A stretch of DNA of 35,812 nt from Solimonas variicoloris DSM 15731 (lineage in GTDB: Bacteria; Pseudomonadota; Gammaproteobacteria; Nevskiales; Nevskiaceae), in assembly GCF_000382285.1 (NCBI RefSeq), contig NZ_KB907950.1:1-35812 (forward strand). The letters are read 5' to 3'. Positions 20,720 to 33,807 of the stretch are shown one piece after another. The notes under the pieces are model-generated. The model was not told where the DNA came from and ran no database searches. It saw only the letters and a list, made by a program, of their open reading frames with translations. A program made the position numbers and the translations under genes. Position 1 is the first letter of the stretch. Each line of letters starts with the position of its first letter.

Positions 20720-20737
20720 GACAGTCTTTTGACTGTC
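20720..20737. promoter_or_regulatory. Short palindrome upstream of the SNF2 gene
   Basis: GACAGTC (20720-20726) and GACTGTC (20731-20737) are perfect inverted repeats around TTTT. A possible -10 (TAAACT, 20714-20719) directly precedes it, so the dyad would lie at the transcription start. An operator or a leader hairpin are both possible. Confidence 0.4.
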
Positions 20738-20746
20738 GAGTCTCCC

Positions 20747-20814
20747 ATGTCTTCGTCGGCGTTCGCGCCTGCCGCTGCTTCCCGACTCTGGTCCGCGCCG
20801 CGAGGCGCGCGCCC

Positions 20815-20818
<4 letters not shown>
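20747..20818 (+). CDS. Possible 23-codon leader ORF before the SNF2 gene
   Basis: An ATG at 20747 opens a frame of 23 codons (MSSSAFAPAAASRLWSAPRG then ARP). It ends in a TGA that overlaps the SNF2 start as ATGA. This geometry is typical of translational coupling. The Shine-Dalgarno is weak (GAGTC). It could be chance in GC-rich DNA. Confidence 0.25.
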
Positions 20819-23742
<2,924 letters not shown>

Positions 23743-23796
23743 AGGCGGCGCGGTGGCGGGCCGGCGCGGCAGGCGGCGCCAGCCTGACTTTCGAAT

Positions 23797-23823
23797 AATC
23801 TGTGTAATCTGTGAAATCTGCTG
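23797..23823 (+). repeat. Three tandem 9-base repeats before the MoxR gene
   Basis: The units read AATCTGTGT, AATCTGTGA and AATCTGCTG. They lie 30-56 bases before the start codon, in a patch of much lower G+C than the surroundings. They could bind a regulator, act in the leader RNA, or be a remnant of a dispersed repeat. Confidence 0.6.
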
Positions 23824-23852
23824 TTTTGCCTCTTCAGAACGGAAACACCGCA

Positions 23853-24695
23853 ATGCGCTTCGAAGGTACCGAGAACTACGTCGCCACCGACGACCTGATG
23901 ATGGCGGTCAACGCGGCCGTGACGCTGCAGCGTCCGCTGCTGGTCAAGGGCGAGCCGGGCACTGGCAAGACGCAGCTGGCGCGCGAGATCGCGCGAGCGC
24001 TGAACCGTCCGTTCCTCGACTGGGCGATCAAGTCGACGACCAAGGCCCAGCACGGGCTCTACGAGTACGACGCGGTTTCGCGTCTGCGCGATTCGCAGCT
24101 TGGCGACGAGAAGGTGCGCGACATCGGCAACTACATCGTCAAGGGCAAGCTGTGGGAGGCGTTTTCGTCGGACACGCAGCCGGTGCTGCTGATCGACGAG
24201 ATCGACAAGGCCGACATCGAGTTCCCGAACGACCTGCTGCGCGAGCTCGATCAGATGGAGTTCTACGTCCACGAGACGCGCGAGACGATCCGCGCCAAGA
24301 ACCGGCCGATCATCATCATCACCTCGAACAACGAGAAGGAACTGCCGGACGCGTTCCTGCGCCGCTGCTTCTTCCACTACATCCGTTTCCCCGACAAGGA
24401 AACGATGCAGAAGATCGTCGACGTGCACTTCCCGGATCTCAAGAAGAACCTCACGAAAGACGCGATGGAAGTGTTCTTCGGCCTGCGCGAGCTGCCGGGC
24501 CTGAAGAAGAAGCCGTCGACCTCCGAGCTGCTCGACTGGCTCAAGCTGCTGATGGCCGAGGACATCGATCCGGCGGTGTTGCGCGAAACCAGCACCAAGA
24601 AGACGCTGCCGCCGCTGTACGGCGCGCTGCTGAAGAACGAGGCCGACGTGCATCTGTTCGAGCGCGTCGCCTTCATGGCGCGGCGTTCGAGCTGA
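23853..24695 (+). CDS. MoxR-family AAA+ ATPase
   Basis: A 280-residue ATPase. Walker A is GEPGTGKT at 33-40, Walker B LLIDE at 112-116, sensor 1 ITSNN at 156-160, with arginines at 170-171 suited to the arginine finger. The pore-side segment KSTTKAQHGLYEYDAVSRL and the long lid domain fit the MoxR group. MoxR ATPases usually work with a von Willebrand factor A protein, often the next gene, to load metals or assemble enzymes. No VWA gene follows here. ATG 23853 is preferred to an upstream frame from 23811, as homology starts at MRFEGTENYVATDD. The adjacent SNF2 gene ends 110 bases earlier. Confidence 0.93.
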   Translation: MRFEGTENYVATDDLMMAVNAAVTLQRPLLVKGEPGTGKTQLAREIARALNRPFLDWAIKSTTKAQHGLYEYDAVSRLRDSQLGDEKVRDIGNYIVKGKLWEAFSSDTQPVLLIDEIDKADIEFPNDLLRELDQMEFYVHETRETIRAKNRPIIIITSNNEKELPDAFLRRCFFHYIRFPDKETMQKIVDVHFPDLKKNLTKDAMEVFFGLRELPGLKKKPSTSELLDWLKLLMAEDIDPAVLRETSTKKTLPPLYGALLKNEADVHLFERVAFMARRSS

Positions 24696-24894
24696 AGTCC
24701 TGGCACGCCGGCGCGAATGGTGCCGGCGCTGCGATGTCAGGCATCTGTCCGCGCCGCGGGGACGGCGTCGGCGACGATGCGAACTGCCGCACGAAACGGC
24801 GGCGCACGCGCGCGTCCGTGTGTCCGAGTGCACGGTAGCCCGCCGGCGCAGCTGCTGAACTCGCGGCCTTTCGAATCCGGTGTTGGGGGATGAC

Positions 24895-26028
24895 ATGAAA
24901 TCGCTCTGCAAGCTGATGGTCGTGGCCGCGGCCGCCTCGGCGTGGCTCGGTCCGGTGGTGGTGCATGCGGCCGGCGACGAGGCTCTGGCGCCGTGGTTCG
25001 AACGTGTGCCGGGCCCGCCGAAGACGACTGCCGAAGCGGCGGCGCGCATGCGCATCGAAGATCAGCGCGCAACGCTGGATGGCACGGCGTTCGCGGCGTT
25101 CCAGCGCCAGTACGACACGCGCAAGCAGGCGATCGAGGCCAGGATGCAGGCGGCCGCGGCCGAGGGGCAGGTCGCCGCGCAGGGCATGCACCAGGATCTC
25201 AACGCGGCGGCCGGCGAGGACGTCACCAGCGAGGCATTCCAGGAAAAGTTCGAGAAGATGTCGGACGCCGAGAAGATGGCGCTGGCGATGAAGATGAACA
25301 GCCAGATGCAGAAGAGCATGGGCAGCAGCTATGCCGGCGGCGCGAACTTCGCCGGTCAGGAGCCGCCGGCCGTGCAGGCGGCGACGCGTGCCTATCTCAA
25401 TTACCAGCAGCAGGTGGTGGCGCAGGCGCAGGATGCCGTCGCTAACGCGCAGCTGATCGCCGGACTGGAGCGCGCGCACCGCGAGCTCGACCAGCGGCTC
25501 AGCCGCGAGGCGGCGGCCTGCGTCGCCAGCGGTGATGCGGCCCAGGCGCTGCCCTGTCTGCGGGCGAAGACGGCTGCGTGCTGGGACCAGCATGCGGCGC
25601 TCGGTGCGCAGCAGCTGACGCAGCTGCAGGGCACGTACCAGCAGCAGTTGGCGCGCAGCCGCAAGGCGGCGGCCGAGGCCGACCGCGTGCTCGCGCCGGC
25701 CCAGTACGGCGGCGCCGCGCGCAGCTATACCGGTCGTTCGCAGCTGTACGGCTATCAGAGCCAGATTCTCGGCGAGGTCGACGGGCTCGCGAAGCTGTCG
25801 CAGGCCGCCTGGCAGTACGGCGGCGGCTGGGTGGCCGGCAAGGGCGCCGCGCGTGGCGAGGCGGTTTACGTTGCCGGCGGCGAGGCCAGCTGCGGCTACG
25901 AAACCCGTTTCGGTCGCGCCGGCAGCTCCGGCCGCAGCGGCAGCTCGCGGCCGTCGACGCCGGCGACGCAGGCCACCAAGAGCGTGCAGGACGGCGCCCA
26001 GAAGGTCCTCAACTGGCTCGGCCGCTGA
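24895..26028 (+). CDS. Secreted protein of unknown function with four cysteines
   Basis: I do not recognise this 377-residue protein. It has a signal peptide (1-25, cleavage after VHA). Residues 45-140 are charged and helical, rich in Ala, Gln, Met and Glu, and may form a coiled coil. A second helical region (160-265) contains Cys209, Cys221 and Cys229, and Cys333 lies in a Gly/Tyr-rich part, so two disulfides are possible. The tail is Ser/Gly/Thr-rich with an amphipathic end VLNWLGR. ATG 24895 follows GGGGGA. The 199 bases before it show no clear feature apart from a GC-rich inverted repeat near 24708. Base use is like its neighbours. It is followed 40 bases later by the TMTC-like gene. Confidence 0.75.
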   Translation: MKSLCKLMVVAAAASAWLGPVVVHAAGDEALAPWFERVPGPPKTTAEAAARMRIEDQRATLDGTAFAAFQRQYDTRKQAIEARMQAAAAEGQVAAQGMHQDLNAAAGEDVTSEAFQEKFEKMSDAEKMALAMKMNSQMQKSMGSSYAGGANFAGQEPPAVQAATRAYLNYQQQVVAQAQDAVANAQLIAGLERAHRELDQRLSREAAACVASGDAAQALPCLRAKTAACWDQHAALGAQQLTQLQGTYQQQLARSRKAAAEADRVLAPAQYGGAARSYTGRSQLYGYQSQILGEVDGLAKLSQAAWQYGGGWVAGKGAARGEAVYVAGGEASCGYETRFGRAGSSGRSGSSRPSTPATQATKSVQDGAQKVLNWLGR

Positions 26029-26068
26029 TCGGCCACTGAGCAGCGGCTGACGCACGCGCGGCACGAAC

Positions 26069-27478
26069 ATGGCGCTGGCCCGGTCTGACGCGGCCGCGGT
26101 CGGCGCCTGGCAGGTGCCGCTGCTGCTCGTGCTCGCCGTCGCGCTGGCGTACGCGAACGCGCTCGGCGGGCCCTTCCAGTTCGACGATTTCGACGCCTTC
26201 GTCGAAGTGCACGCCGCGCACGACTGGGCGGCGTGGTGGGCCGATCTCGGCCGCGGCCTGCGGCCCTTGCTCAAGCTCAGCCATCTGGTCGACTGGCAGC
26301 TCGCCGCGCGCTTCGGTGGCGGCGCGCTCGTCTTTCATCTCGACAATCTGCTGATCCACGCCGCCAACGTGCTGCTGGTCGCATGCCTCGTCGAGCGGGC
26401 CTGCGTCCGCTGGCTGCCGGCGCTCGACATCGCCGCGCGCCGGCGCGCCGTGCTCGTCGCCGCGCTGCTGTTCGCCCTGCATCCGGCGCAGACCGAAGCG
26501 GTCACCTACATCAGCGGCCGCTCGGTGTCGCTGATGACACTGCTGATGCTGGCCTCGACGCTGGCCTATCTGCAGCGTCGCTGGTGGCTCGCGGCGACGC
26601 TGTACGTGCTGGCGATGGCGACCAAGGAACCGGCGGCGGTGCTGCCGCTGCTGTTCGCGCTCGCCGAAGTCTGCGGCCTGGCGCGGCGTTCCGGCGACGG
26701 CGCGCGTCGTGGTGTCGTCTGGCGCCTCGGCGCTTTGCTGCTGCTGCCCTTGCTGCTCGGCGGCTGGATGGTGCTGCATTCGCGCTATCGCGAATTTCTG
26801 CTCGCCAGTCTCGGCACGCGCACCATCGCCGACAACCTGCTGTCGCAGCTGCAGGCGCTGCGCTATCTGGCGGAACTGGCGCTCGGCCTGCGTGCGCCGA
26901 ACATCGATCCCGCGCTCGCCGTGGCGACGCAGTGGACGCCGGCGCTGGCGGTGAGCGCGGCGCTGCTGGTGGCGCTGCTGGCGATGGCCGTTGCGCTGCG
27001 GCAGGCGCGGCCGTGGTGGAGCTTCGCTCTCGGCTGGTGCCTGATCGGACTGCTGCCGACCAATTCGATCCTGCCGCGCTACGACCTCGTCAACGACCGC
27101 CAGCTCTACCTGCCGCTGATCGGGCCGAGCCTGGCGCTGGCGCTCGAACTGGCGGCGCGCGGTGCGTTCGCGGCCGGCGCCTGGCGGCGCGTCGCCCCGC
27201 TGCTGCTGGCGCTCGCGCTGCTGCTCGGCGCGGGCACACAGCGCCGCAACGCCGATTACGCGAGCGAGATCGCGCTGTGGCGGACGACCGTCGCCGCCTC
27301 GCCGGACAAGGCGCGGCCGTACAACAATCTCGGCTACGCGTACCAGCTCGCCGGCTGTGACGCCGAGGCCGCTGCCGCCTATCGGCGCGCGCTCGAACGC
27401 GAGCCGGACTACCAGCGCGCCCGCGACAATCTGCTGGTCATCGAAGCGCGTGCCGCGCCGATGCGCAGCTGCCGTTGA
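26069..27478 (+). CDS. TMTC-like polytopic membrane protein with a C-terminal TPR
   Basis: A 469-residue protein with about 9-10 membrane segments. The first periplasmic loop has the acidic motif FQFDDFDAF at 36-44 (Asp39, Asp40), as in GT-C glycosyltransferases. ALHPAQTEAVTYISGRS and the later LPRYDLVNDRQLYLP match the TMTC/DUF1736 pattern seen in O-mannosyl-type transferases and related bacterial proteins. Residues about 412-450 form one TPR (ARPYNNLGYAYQLAGCDAEA, then AAYRRALEREP). I infer a lipid-linked sugar donor and a protein acceptor, but neither is known. It starts 40 bases after the previous gene and could share its transcript. Confidence 0.8.
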   Translation: MALARSDAAAVGAWQVPLLLVLAVALAYANALGGPFQFDDFDAFVEVHAAHDWAAWWADLGRGLRPLLKLSHLVDWQLAARFGGGALVFHLDNLLIHAANVLLVACLVERACVRWLPALDIAARRRAVLVAALLFALHPAQTEAVTYISGRSVSLMTLLMLASTLAYLQRRWWLAATLYVLAMATKEPAAVLPLLFALAEVCGLARRSGDGARRGVVWRLGALLLLPLLLGGWMVLHSRYREFLLASLGTRTIADNLLSQLQALRYLAELALGLRAPNIDPALAVATQWTPALAVSAALLVALLAMAVALRQARPWWSFALGWCLIGLLPTNSILPRYDLVNDRQLYLPLIGPSLALALELAARGAFAAGAWRRVAPLLLALALLLGAGTQRRNADYASEIALWRTTVAASPDKARPYNNLGYAYQLAGCDAEAAAAYRRALEREPDYQRARDNLLVIEARAAPMRSCR

Positions 27479-27544
27479 GCGTCGGCGCTGACGGACGCGG
27501 CGGTGCGATCTCATCGCCCTGTCCGGCGCGTTACGATCCCCTCC

Positions 27545-28192
27545 ATGAACGTCCACGACCTTCATCGCATGCGTGCCGACCTGCCGACGATCCGGCCGGC
27601 GCGACGTGACGACGCAGCGTCGCTGACGCCGCTCGTCTACGCCTCGGGGCCGGCCGTGTTCGACTACGTGTTCGGCGCTGCCGGGCGGCCGGCGACGGAC
27701 TTCCTGCATTACGCGCTCGCCAGCGGCGAAGGCCTGCTCGGCTGGCGCGCGCATCACGTTGCCGAGCAGGACGGCGAGGTGATCGGCAGCGTGGCGCTGT
27801 ACGCCGGCGACGATGCCGTGCGCCTGTCGCGCGTGACGGTCATGCAGTACTTCCGCTTCCACCTGCCGTGGACCGCATTCGGCGTGCTGCGCCGTGCCAT
27901 GCGCGTCGGCGAGATGCAGGCGCCGCCGGGCGAGCGCGATCTGTACATCGCGCATCTCGCGGTGGCGGACCACTGGCGGCGGCGCGGCATCGCCTCGCGC
28001 ATGCTGGCGTATGCGCAGCGCGTGGCGGCGCTGCACGGCTGCCGGCACAGCGTGCTCGATGTTGCCGACGGCAATATCGCGGCACGGCGCCTGTACGAGC
28101 GACACGGATTCTTCACCGCGTCGCTGCCGCGCCGCGCGCCGGACGCGCGCGTGCCGGTCTCGCTGCGCATGCAGCGCGCGGCGCCGATCTGA
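27545..28192 (+). CDS. GNAT-family N-acetyltransferase
   Basis: A 215-residue GNAT protein. The N-terminal half starts with TIRPARRDDAASLTPLVYAS. The acetyl-CoA site is RRRGIASRML at 145-154, followed by a VLDVADGNIAARRLYERHGF stretch, the standard motif B. A longer insert than usual precedes it (about 85-130). ATG 27545 was chosen over 27503 because the region ahead is intergenic in character, with a GTTACGATC element typical of promoters here. Its substrate is unknown. It lies between the TMTC-like gene and otsBA with no tight overlap, so operon membership is unclear. Confidence 0.88.
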   Translation: MNVHDLHRMRADLPTIRPARRDDAASLTPLVYASGPAVFDYVFGAAGRPATDFLHYALASGEGLLGWRAHHVAEQDGEVIGSVALYAGDDAVRLSRVTVMQYFRFHLPWTAFGVLRRAMRVGEMQAPPGERDLYIAHLAVADHWRRRGIASRMLAYAQRVAALHGCRHSVLDVADGNIAARRLYERHGFFTASLPRRAPDARVPVSLRMQRAAPI

Positions 28193-28251
28193 ATGCGCAC
28201 TGAATCGCTCGGGTTGTGCGGCTTGGATCGATTGCCGACAATCGAACCACG

Positions 28252-29025
28252 ATGCAAATGTCACGAGTCCCAGAAGCGGCCCTGCCGCCGCTGCTCGCGC
28301 CACGCGACGCTTTGTTCCTCGATTTCGACGGCACGCTCGCCGAGATCGCGGAGCGTCCCGAGCTGGTGCGCGTCGCCCCTGAACTCGTCGCCCTGATCGA
28401 GCGTACGCAGCGCCTGCTCGGCGGCGCACTGGCGATCGTCAGCGGCAGGCCGCTGCGTCAGATCGACGAACACCTGCTGCCACTGCAGCTGCCGGGCGCC
28501 GGCCAGCATGGCGCCGAACTGCGCGTGCACGGCAACGCCACGCCGCAGCGCCGTGCCTGGCCCGGCGTCGCGGCGATGGCCGCCGACGTCGTTTCGCGTT
28601 TCGGCAACGATCCGCAGCTGCTCGTCGAAGCCAAGGGCGCTGCGGTGGCGCTGCACTATCGCGCTGCGCCGGAACGTGCCGAGCTCTGCCAGACGAGCAT
28701 GCGCGAACTGGCCGCGCGGCACGGGCTCGACGTGCTGGTCGGCAAGATGGTCGTCGAGGCGCGGCCTCGCGGCCTGCACAAGGGGCTCGCCGTCGATGCC
28801 CTGCTGGCGCGGCCGCTGTTCGCCGGCCGGCGACCGGTCTTCGTCGGCGACGACACCACCGACGAGGATGGCTTCCGCCGCGCCGCGGCGTGCGGCGGCT
28901 ACGGCATCAAGGTCGGTCCCGGCGCGAGCGGGGCCTGCTATCGGCTCGACGGCGTCGCCGCCGTGCATGCCTGGCTGGCGCGCAGCGCCGATGCCGCGTC
29001 GCGCGCGCGGGAGAGCGCCGCATGA
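28252..29025 (+). CDS. otsB: Trehalose-6-phosphate phosphatase
   Basis: OtsB removes phosphate from trehalose-6-phosphate to give trehalose, a protectant against osmotic and drying stress. The 257-residue protein has the HAD motifs: DFDGT with Asp24 and Asp26, SGRPL at 64-68, GLHKG with Lys177, and VGDDTTDED with Asp200, Asp201 and Asp204. ATG 28252 is used; ATG 28258 is equally possible. Its TGA overlaps the otsA start as ATGA, so the two genes are translationally coupled. The order otsB-otsA matches E. coli. Confidence 0.95.
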   Translation: MQMSRVPEAALPPLLAPRDALFLDFDGTLAEIAERPELVRVAPELVALIERTQRLLGGALAIVSGRPLRQIDEHLLPLQLPGAGQHGAELRVHGNATPQRRAWPGVAAMAADVVSRFGNDPQLLVEAKGAAVALHYRAAPERAELCQTSMRELAARHGLDVLVGKMVVEARPRGLHKGLAVDALLARPLFAGRRPVFVGDDTTDEDGFRRAAACGGYGIKVGPGASGACYRLDGVAAVHAWLARSADAASRARESAA

Positions 29026-30425
29026 GCCGCCTGGTCGTGGTCTCGAACCGCGTCGGTCCGCTGCGCGGCACCGCGCGCGCCGGCGGTCTTGCAGTGGCGC
29101 TGGCCGAGGCCCTGCAGCGCCGCCGCGGTCTGTGGTTCGGCTGGAGCGGCGAGGTCTCCGAATCTCCGGCGGCCCGCGCGCAGACGCAGACCGTCGGCGG
29201 CGTCACGCGGGCCACGCTCGATCTGACGCAGGCCGAGCTCGACGACTACTACAACGGCTTCGCCAATCGCTGCCTGTGGCCGCTGTTCCATTACCGTCTC
29301 GATCTCGCCACGTTCGATCGTCGCTTCTACGACGGCTATCAGCGCGTCAACCGGCGTTTCGCGCAGGCGCTGGCGCCGCTGCTCGGCGACGACGATCTGG
29401 TCTGGGTGCACGACTATCACCTGCTGCCGTTCGGCGAGACGCTGCGCGAGATGGGCGCGCAGCAGAAGCTCGGCTTCTTCCTGCACATCCCGTTTCCGGT
29501 GCGCGAGCTGCTGACCGCGCTGCCGAGCGCCGACCGCCTGGTGCGTGCGCTGATGGCTTACGACCTGCTCGGCTTCCAGACCGAAGGCGATCTGCAGGCC
29601 TTCCGCGACTACGTGCTGCGCGAGGCCGGCGGCATCATCGACGGCGAGACCCTGCGCGCCTACGGCCGCAAGGTCGTCGCGCGCGCCTTCCCGATCGGCA
29701 TCGACACCGCGCAGTTCGCGCAGATGGCGCGCAGCGCCGATGCCCGCCGCGATGCCGAGCGCCTGAAGGCGGCGATCTTCAATCGCGCGCAGATCATCGG
29801 CGTCGACCGGCTCGACTACACCAAGGGTCTGCCCGAGCGCTTCCTGGCCTACCAGAAACTGCTCGAGGACTACCCGGACGCGCATGGCCAGATCAGCTTC
29901 CTGCAGATCGCGCCGACTTCGCGCGGCGACGTGCCCGAGTACGTGCACATTCGCGAGGAGCTCGAGGCGCTGGCCGGGCGCATCAACGGCCGCTTCGCGC
30001 AGTTCGACTGGACGCCGCTGCGCTACATCAACCGCGCGATCACGCGGCGCCAGCTCGCCGGGCTCTATCGCATGAGCCGCGTCGGGCTCGTCACGCCGCT
30101 GCGCGACGGCATGAATCTGGTCGCCAAGGAATACGTCGCCGCGCAGGATTCCGCCGACCCCGGCGTGCTGGTGCTGTCGCGTTTCGCCGGCTGCAGCCGG
30201 CAGATGGGAGCGGCGCTGATCGTCAATCCGTACGACATCGCCGGCGTCGCCGAGGCGCTGCAGACGGCGCGGCACATGGCCGTCGAGGAACGCCGCGAGC
30301 GCCACGCCGAACTGATGCGCGGCCTCGCCGACTGCGACGTCAGCCGCTGGTGCGACGACTTTCTCGCTGTGCTCGATCGCGTTGGCCAGCATGCGGCTGC
30401 AGACGTCGGTACTTCCACCGCTTGA
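29022..30425 (+). CDS. otsA: Trehalose-6-phosphate synthase
   Basis: OtsA joins UDP-glucose and glucose-6-phosphate to make trehalose-6-phosphate, the substrate of OtsB. The 467-residue GT20 protein has VVSNRVGPL at 6-14 and WVHDYHLLP with Asp131. The nucleotide- and phosphate-binding VDRLDYTKGLPER contains Arg263 and Lys268. RDGMNLVAKEYVA contains Asp362 and Glu370. A start at 29022 gives the family N-terminus and overlaps otsB by four bases. It is followed by the exchanger gene after 95 bases with no terminator that I can see. Confidence 0.96.
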   Translation: MSRLVVVSNRVGPLRGTARAGGLAVALAEALQRRRGLWFGWSGEVSESPAARAQTQTVGGVTRATLDLTQAELDDYYNGFANRCLWPLFHYRLDLATFDRRFYDGYQRVNRRFAQALAPLLGDDDLVWVHDYHLLPFGETLREMGAQQKLGFFLHIPFPVRELLTALPSADRLVRALMAYDLLGFQTEGDLQAFRDYVLREAGGIIDGETLRAYGRKVVARAFPIGIDTAQFAQMARSADARRDAERLKAAIFNRAQIIGVDRLDYTKGLPERFLAYQKLLEDYPDAHGQISFLQIAPTSRGDVPEYVHIREELEALAGRINGRFAQFDWTPLRYINRAITRRQLAGLYRMSRVGLVTPLRDGMNLVAKEYVAAQDSADPGVLVLSRFAGCSRQMGAALIVNPYDIAGVAEALQTARHMAVEERRERHAELMRGLADCDVSRWCDDFLAVLDRVGQHAAADVGTSTA

Positions 30426-30520
30426 TCCTCGTCAGTCGCGGTCGCGGATGCGGCTGCTAAGGTCGGCGTGCGTCGCCGTTTCGGCGCGAGGGAGGGGACA
30501 GTGCTGCAGGACGGTCGCGG

Positions 30521-31546
30521 ATGGCACGGATGCCTGGCATGGCCCCGGCGCTGACGCTGTGGGCGCAGTTCCTGCTGTGCCTGGCGCTGATCGGTCTCGC
30601 CGGCCCCGAGCTGTGCCGCAGCGGCGAGGCGATCGCGCAGCGCACCGGCTTGTCGGGCAGCTGGATCGGTCTGGCGCTGCTCGCCACGGTCACCTCGCTG
30701 CCGGAGCTCGTGACCGGCCTCAGCGCCGCCGGCCTCGCCGAGGCGCCGGACATCGCGGCCGGTGATGTCTTCGGCAGCTGCATCTTCAACCTGGCGATTC
30801 TCGGCGCGCTGCTGATCGGCTTGCGCGAGCGGCCGGTGTTCGCGGCCGTCAGTCGCACGCATCTGATGACCGCGGCGTTCGGCGTCGTGCTGCTGGCGCT
30901 GGCGCTGACCGGCCTGCTGGTCGCGCCGCGCACGGCGCTGCTGACGTTCGGCCATGTCGGCGTGTTCTCGCTGCTGCTGCTCGCGGCCTACGCGCTGGCG
31001 ATGCGGGCGATCTTCGCCGGCGAGGCGGCGCGGCCGGCGCCGGCGGCGCGGCCGGCGCCGGCGGCGAGCGCCGGGCCGCCGCTGACTGCGGCGCTGGTCC
31101 GCTACCTCGGCGCCGCGATCATCGTCGCCGTCGCCGGCGTGTGGCTGCCGCTGGTCGGCGCGCGGCTCGCCGTGGCGATGCACTGGCAGCAGAGCTTCGT
31201 CGGCACGCTGTTCATTGCCGCCGCGACCTCGATGCCGGAGATCGTCGTCACGATCGCCGCGGCGCGCATCGGCGCGATCGACATGGCGATCGGCAATCTG
31301 CTCGGCAGCAATCTGTTCAACGTCCTGCTGCTGGCGTTCGACGATGTGGCGTACCGCCCGGGTCCGCTGTTCGCGGCGGTCGCGCCGGTTCACGCCACGT
31401 CGGCCGCGGTGGCGCTGCTGATGACCGGCATCGTGCTCGCGGCACTCGCCGCGGCCGGCGGCACGCGATCGCGCCAGCGCGGGGTCGGCTGGGTGCTGCT
31501 GCTCGCCTATCTGCTGAACACCTGGCTGGTCTATCGCCAGCCGTGA
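30521..31546 (+). CDS. Na+/Ca2+ exchanger-family (CaCA) membrane protein
   Basis: A 341-residue protein with about ten membrane segments and the two alpha-repeats of cation/Ca2+ antiporters. Repeat 1 has TSLPE (Glu62) and GDVFGSCIFN at 81-90. Repeat 2 has TSMPE (Glu240) and GNLLGSNLFN at 258-267. Repeat 1 departs from the usual GNxxGSN in two places (Asn to Asp82, Asn to Cys87), so the transported ion may differ. A cytoplasmic loop holds a twice-repeated AARPAP run (about 169-181). Start codons at residues 1, 4 and 7 are all possible; ATG 30521 has GGACGG eight bases upstream. The gene is convergent with acs. Confidence 0.9.
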   Translation: MARMPGMAPALTLWAQFLLCLALIGLAGPELCRSGEAIAQRTGLSGSWIGLALLATVTSLPELVTGLSAAGLAEAPDIAAGDVFGSCIFNLAILGALLIGLRERPVFAAVSRTHLMTAAFGVVLLALALTGLLVAPRTALLTFGHVGVFSLLLLAAYALAMRAIFAGEAARPAPAARPAPAASAGPPLTAALVRYLGAAIIVAVAGVWLPLVGARLAVAMHWQQSFVGTLFIAAATSMPEIVVTIAAARIGAIDMAIGNLLGSNLFNVLLLAFDDVAYRPGPLFAAVAPVHATSAAVALLMTGIVLAALAAAGGTRSRQRGVGWVLLLAYLLNTWLVYRQP

Positions 31547-31602
31547 TTGGCCGCGTCGTCGCGGGCCAGGCCGGCGCCGCGGGTGCATGCCCGGCGAGGA
31601 GC

Positions 31603-31642
31603 GGAAAAAGAAACGGCCGGCGTCCTGGCGGGACGCCGGCCG
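31603..31642 (-). terminator. Terminator of acs
   Basis: A 12-bp perfect stem (31642-31631 with 31625-31614) and a five-base loop are followed on the minus strand by TTTCTTTTT. It lies 33 bases after the acs stop. On the plus strand there is no T-run, so the exchanger gene may end less sharply. Confidence 0.93.
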
Positions 31643-31675
31643 CATCATGCAACCGGGCTCGATGCGCGGTCGCGC

Positions 31676-33643
<1,968 letters not shown>

Positions 33644-33720
33644 GAGCTTCTCCTGCGAGCTTGGGCGCGGTTTCTCGGCCGCGCTCTTTCGTTTTCGGAC
33701 CTTGAAGATTATTCCGCATC

Positions 33721-33777
33721 CCGGCGCCGGATTTCAGCGCCGGATGCGAGCGGCCCCGACACACCGTGTCGGGGCCG
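33721..33777. other. Two hairpins between the MFS gene and acs
   Basis: CCGGCGC / GCGCCGG (33721-33727 with 33737-33743) and a 12-bp perfect stem (33751-33762 with 33766-33777, loop ACC) lie side by side just after the MFS stop. Neither has a T-run on either strand. They may slow or process the MFS transcript, or be a small repeat element. Confidence 0.6.
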
Positions 33778-33807
33778 GTACACGCCGGTGGCGCGTCACG
33801 CGCAACC

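Noticed and set aside
23797-23823. DnaA boxes or a replication origin
   Set aside because: AATCTGTG differs from TTATCCACA at several bases, and there is no dnaA, dnaN or gyrB nearby.
33721-33777. Intrinsic terminator of the MFS gene
   Set aside because: The stems are strong but no T-run follows on the minus strand, so only hairpins are claimed.
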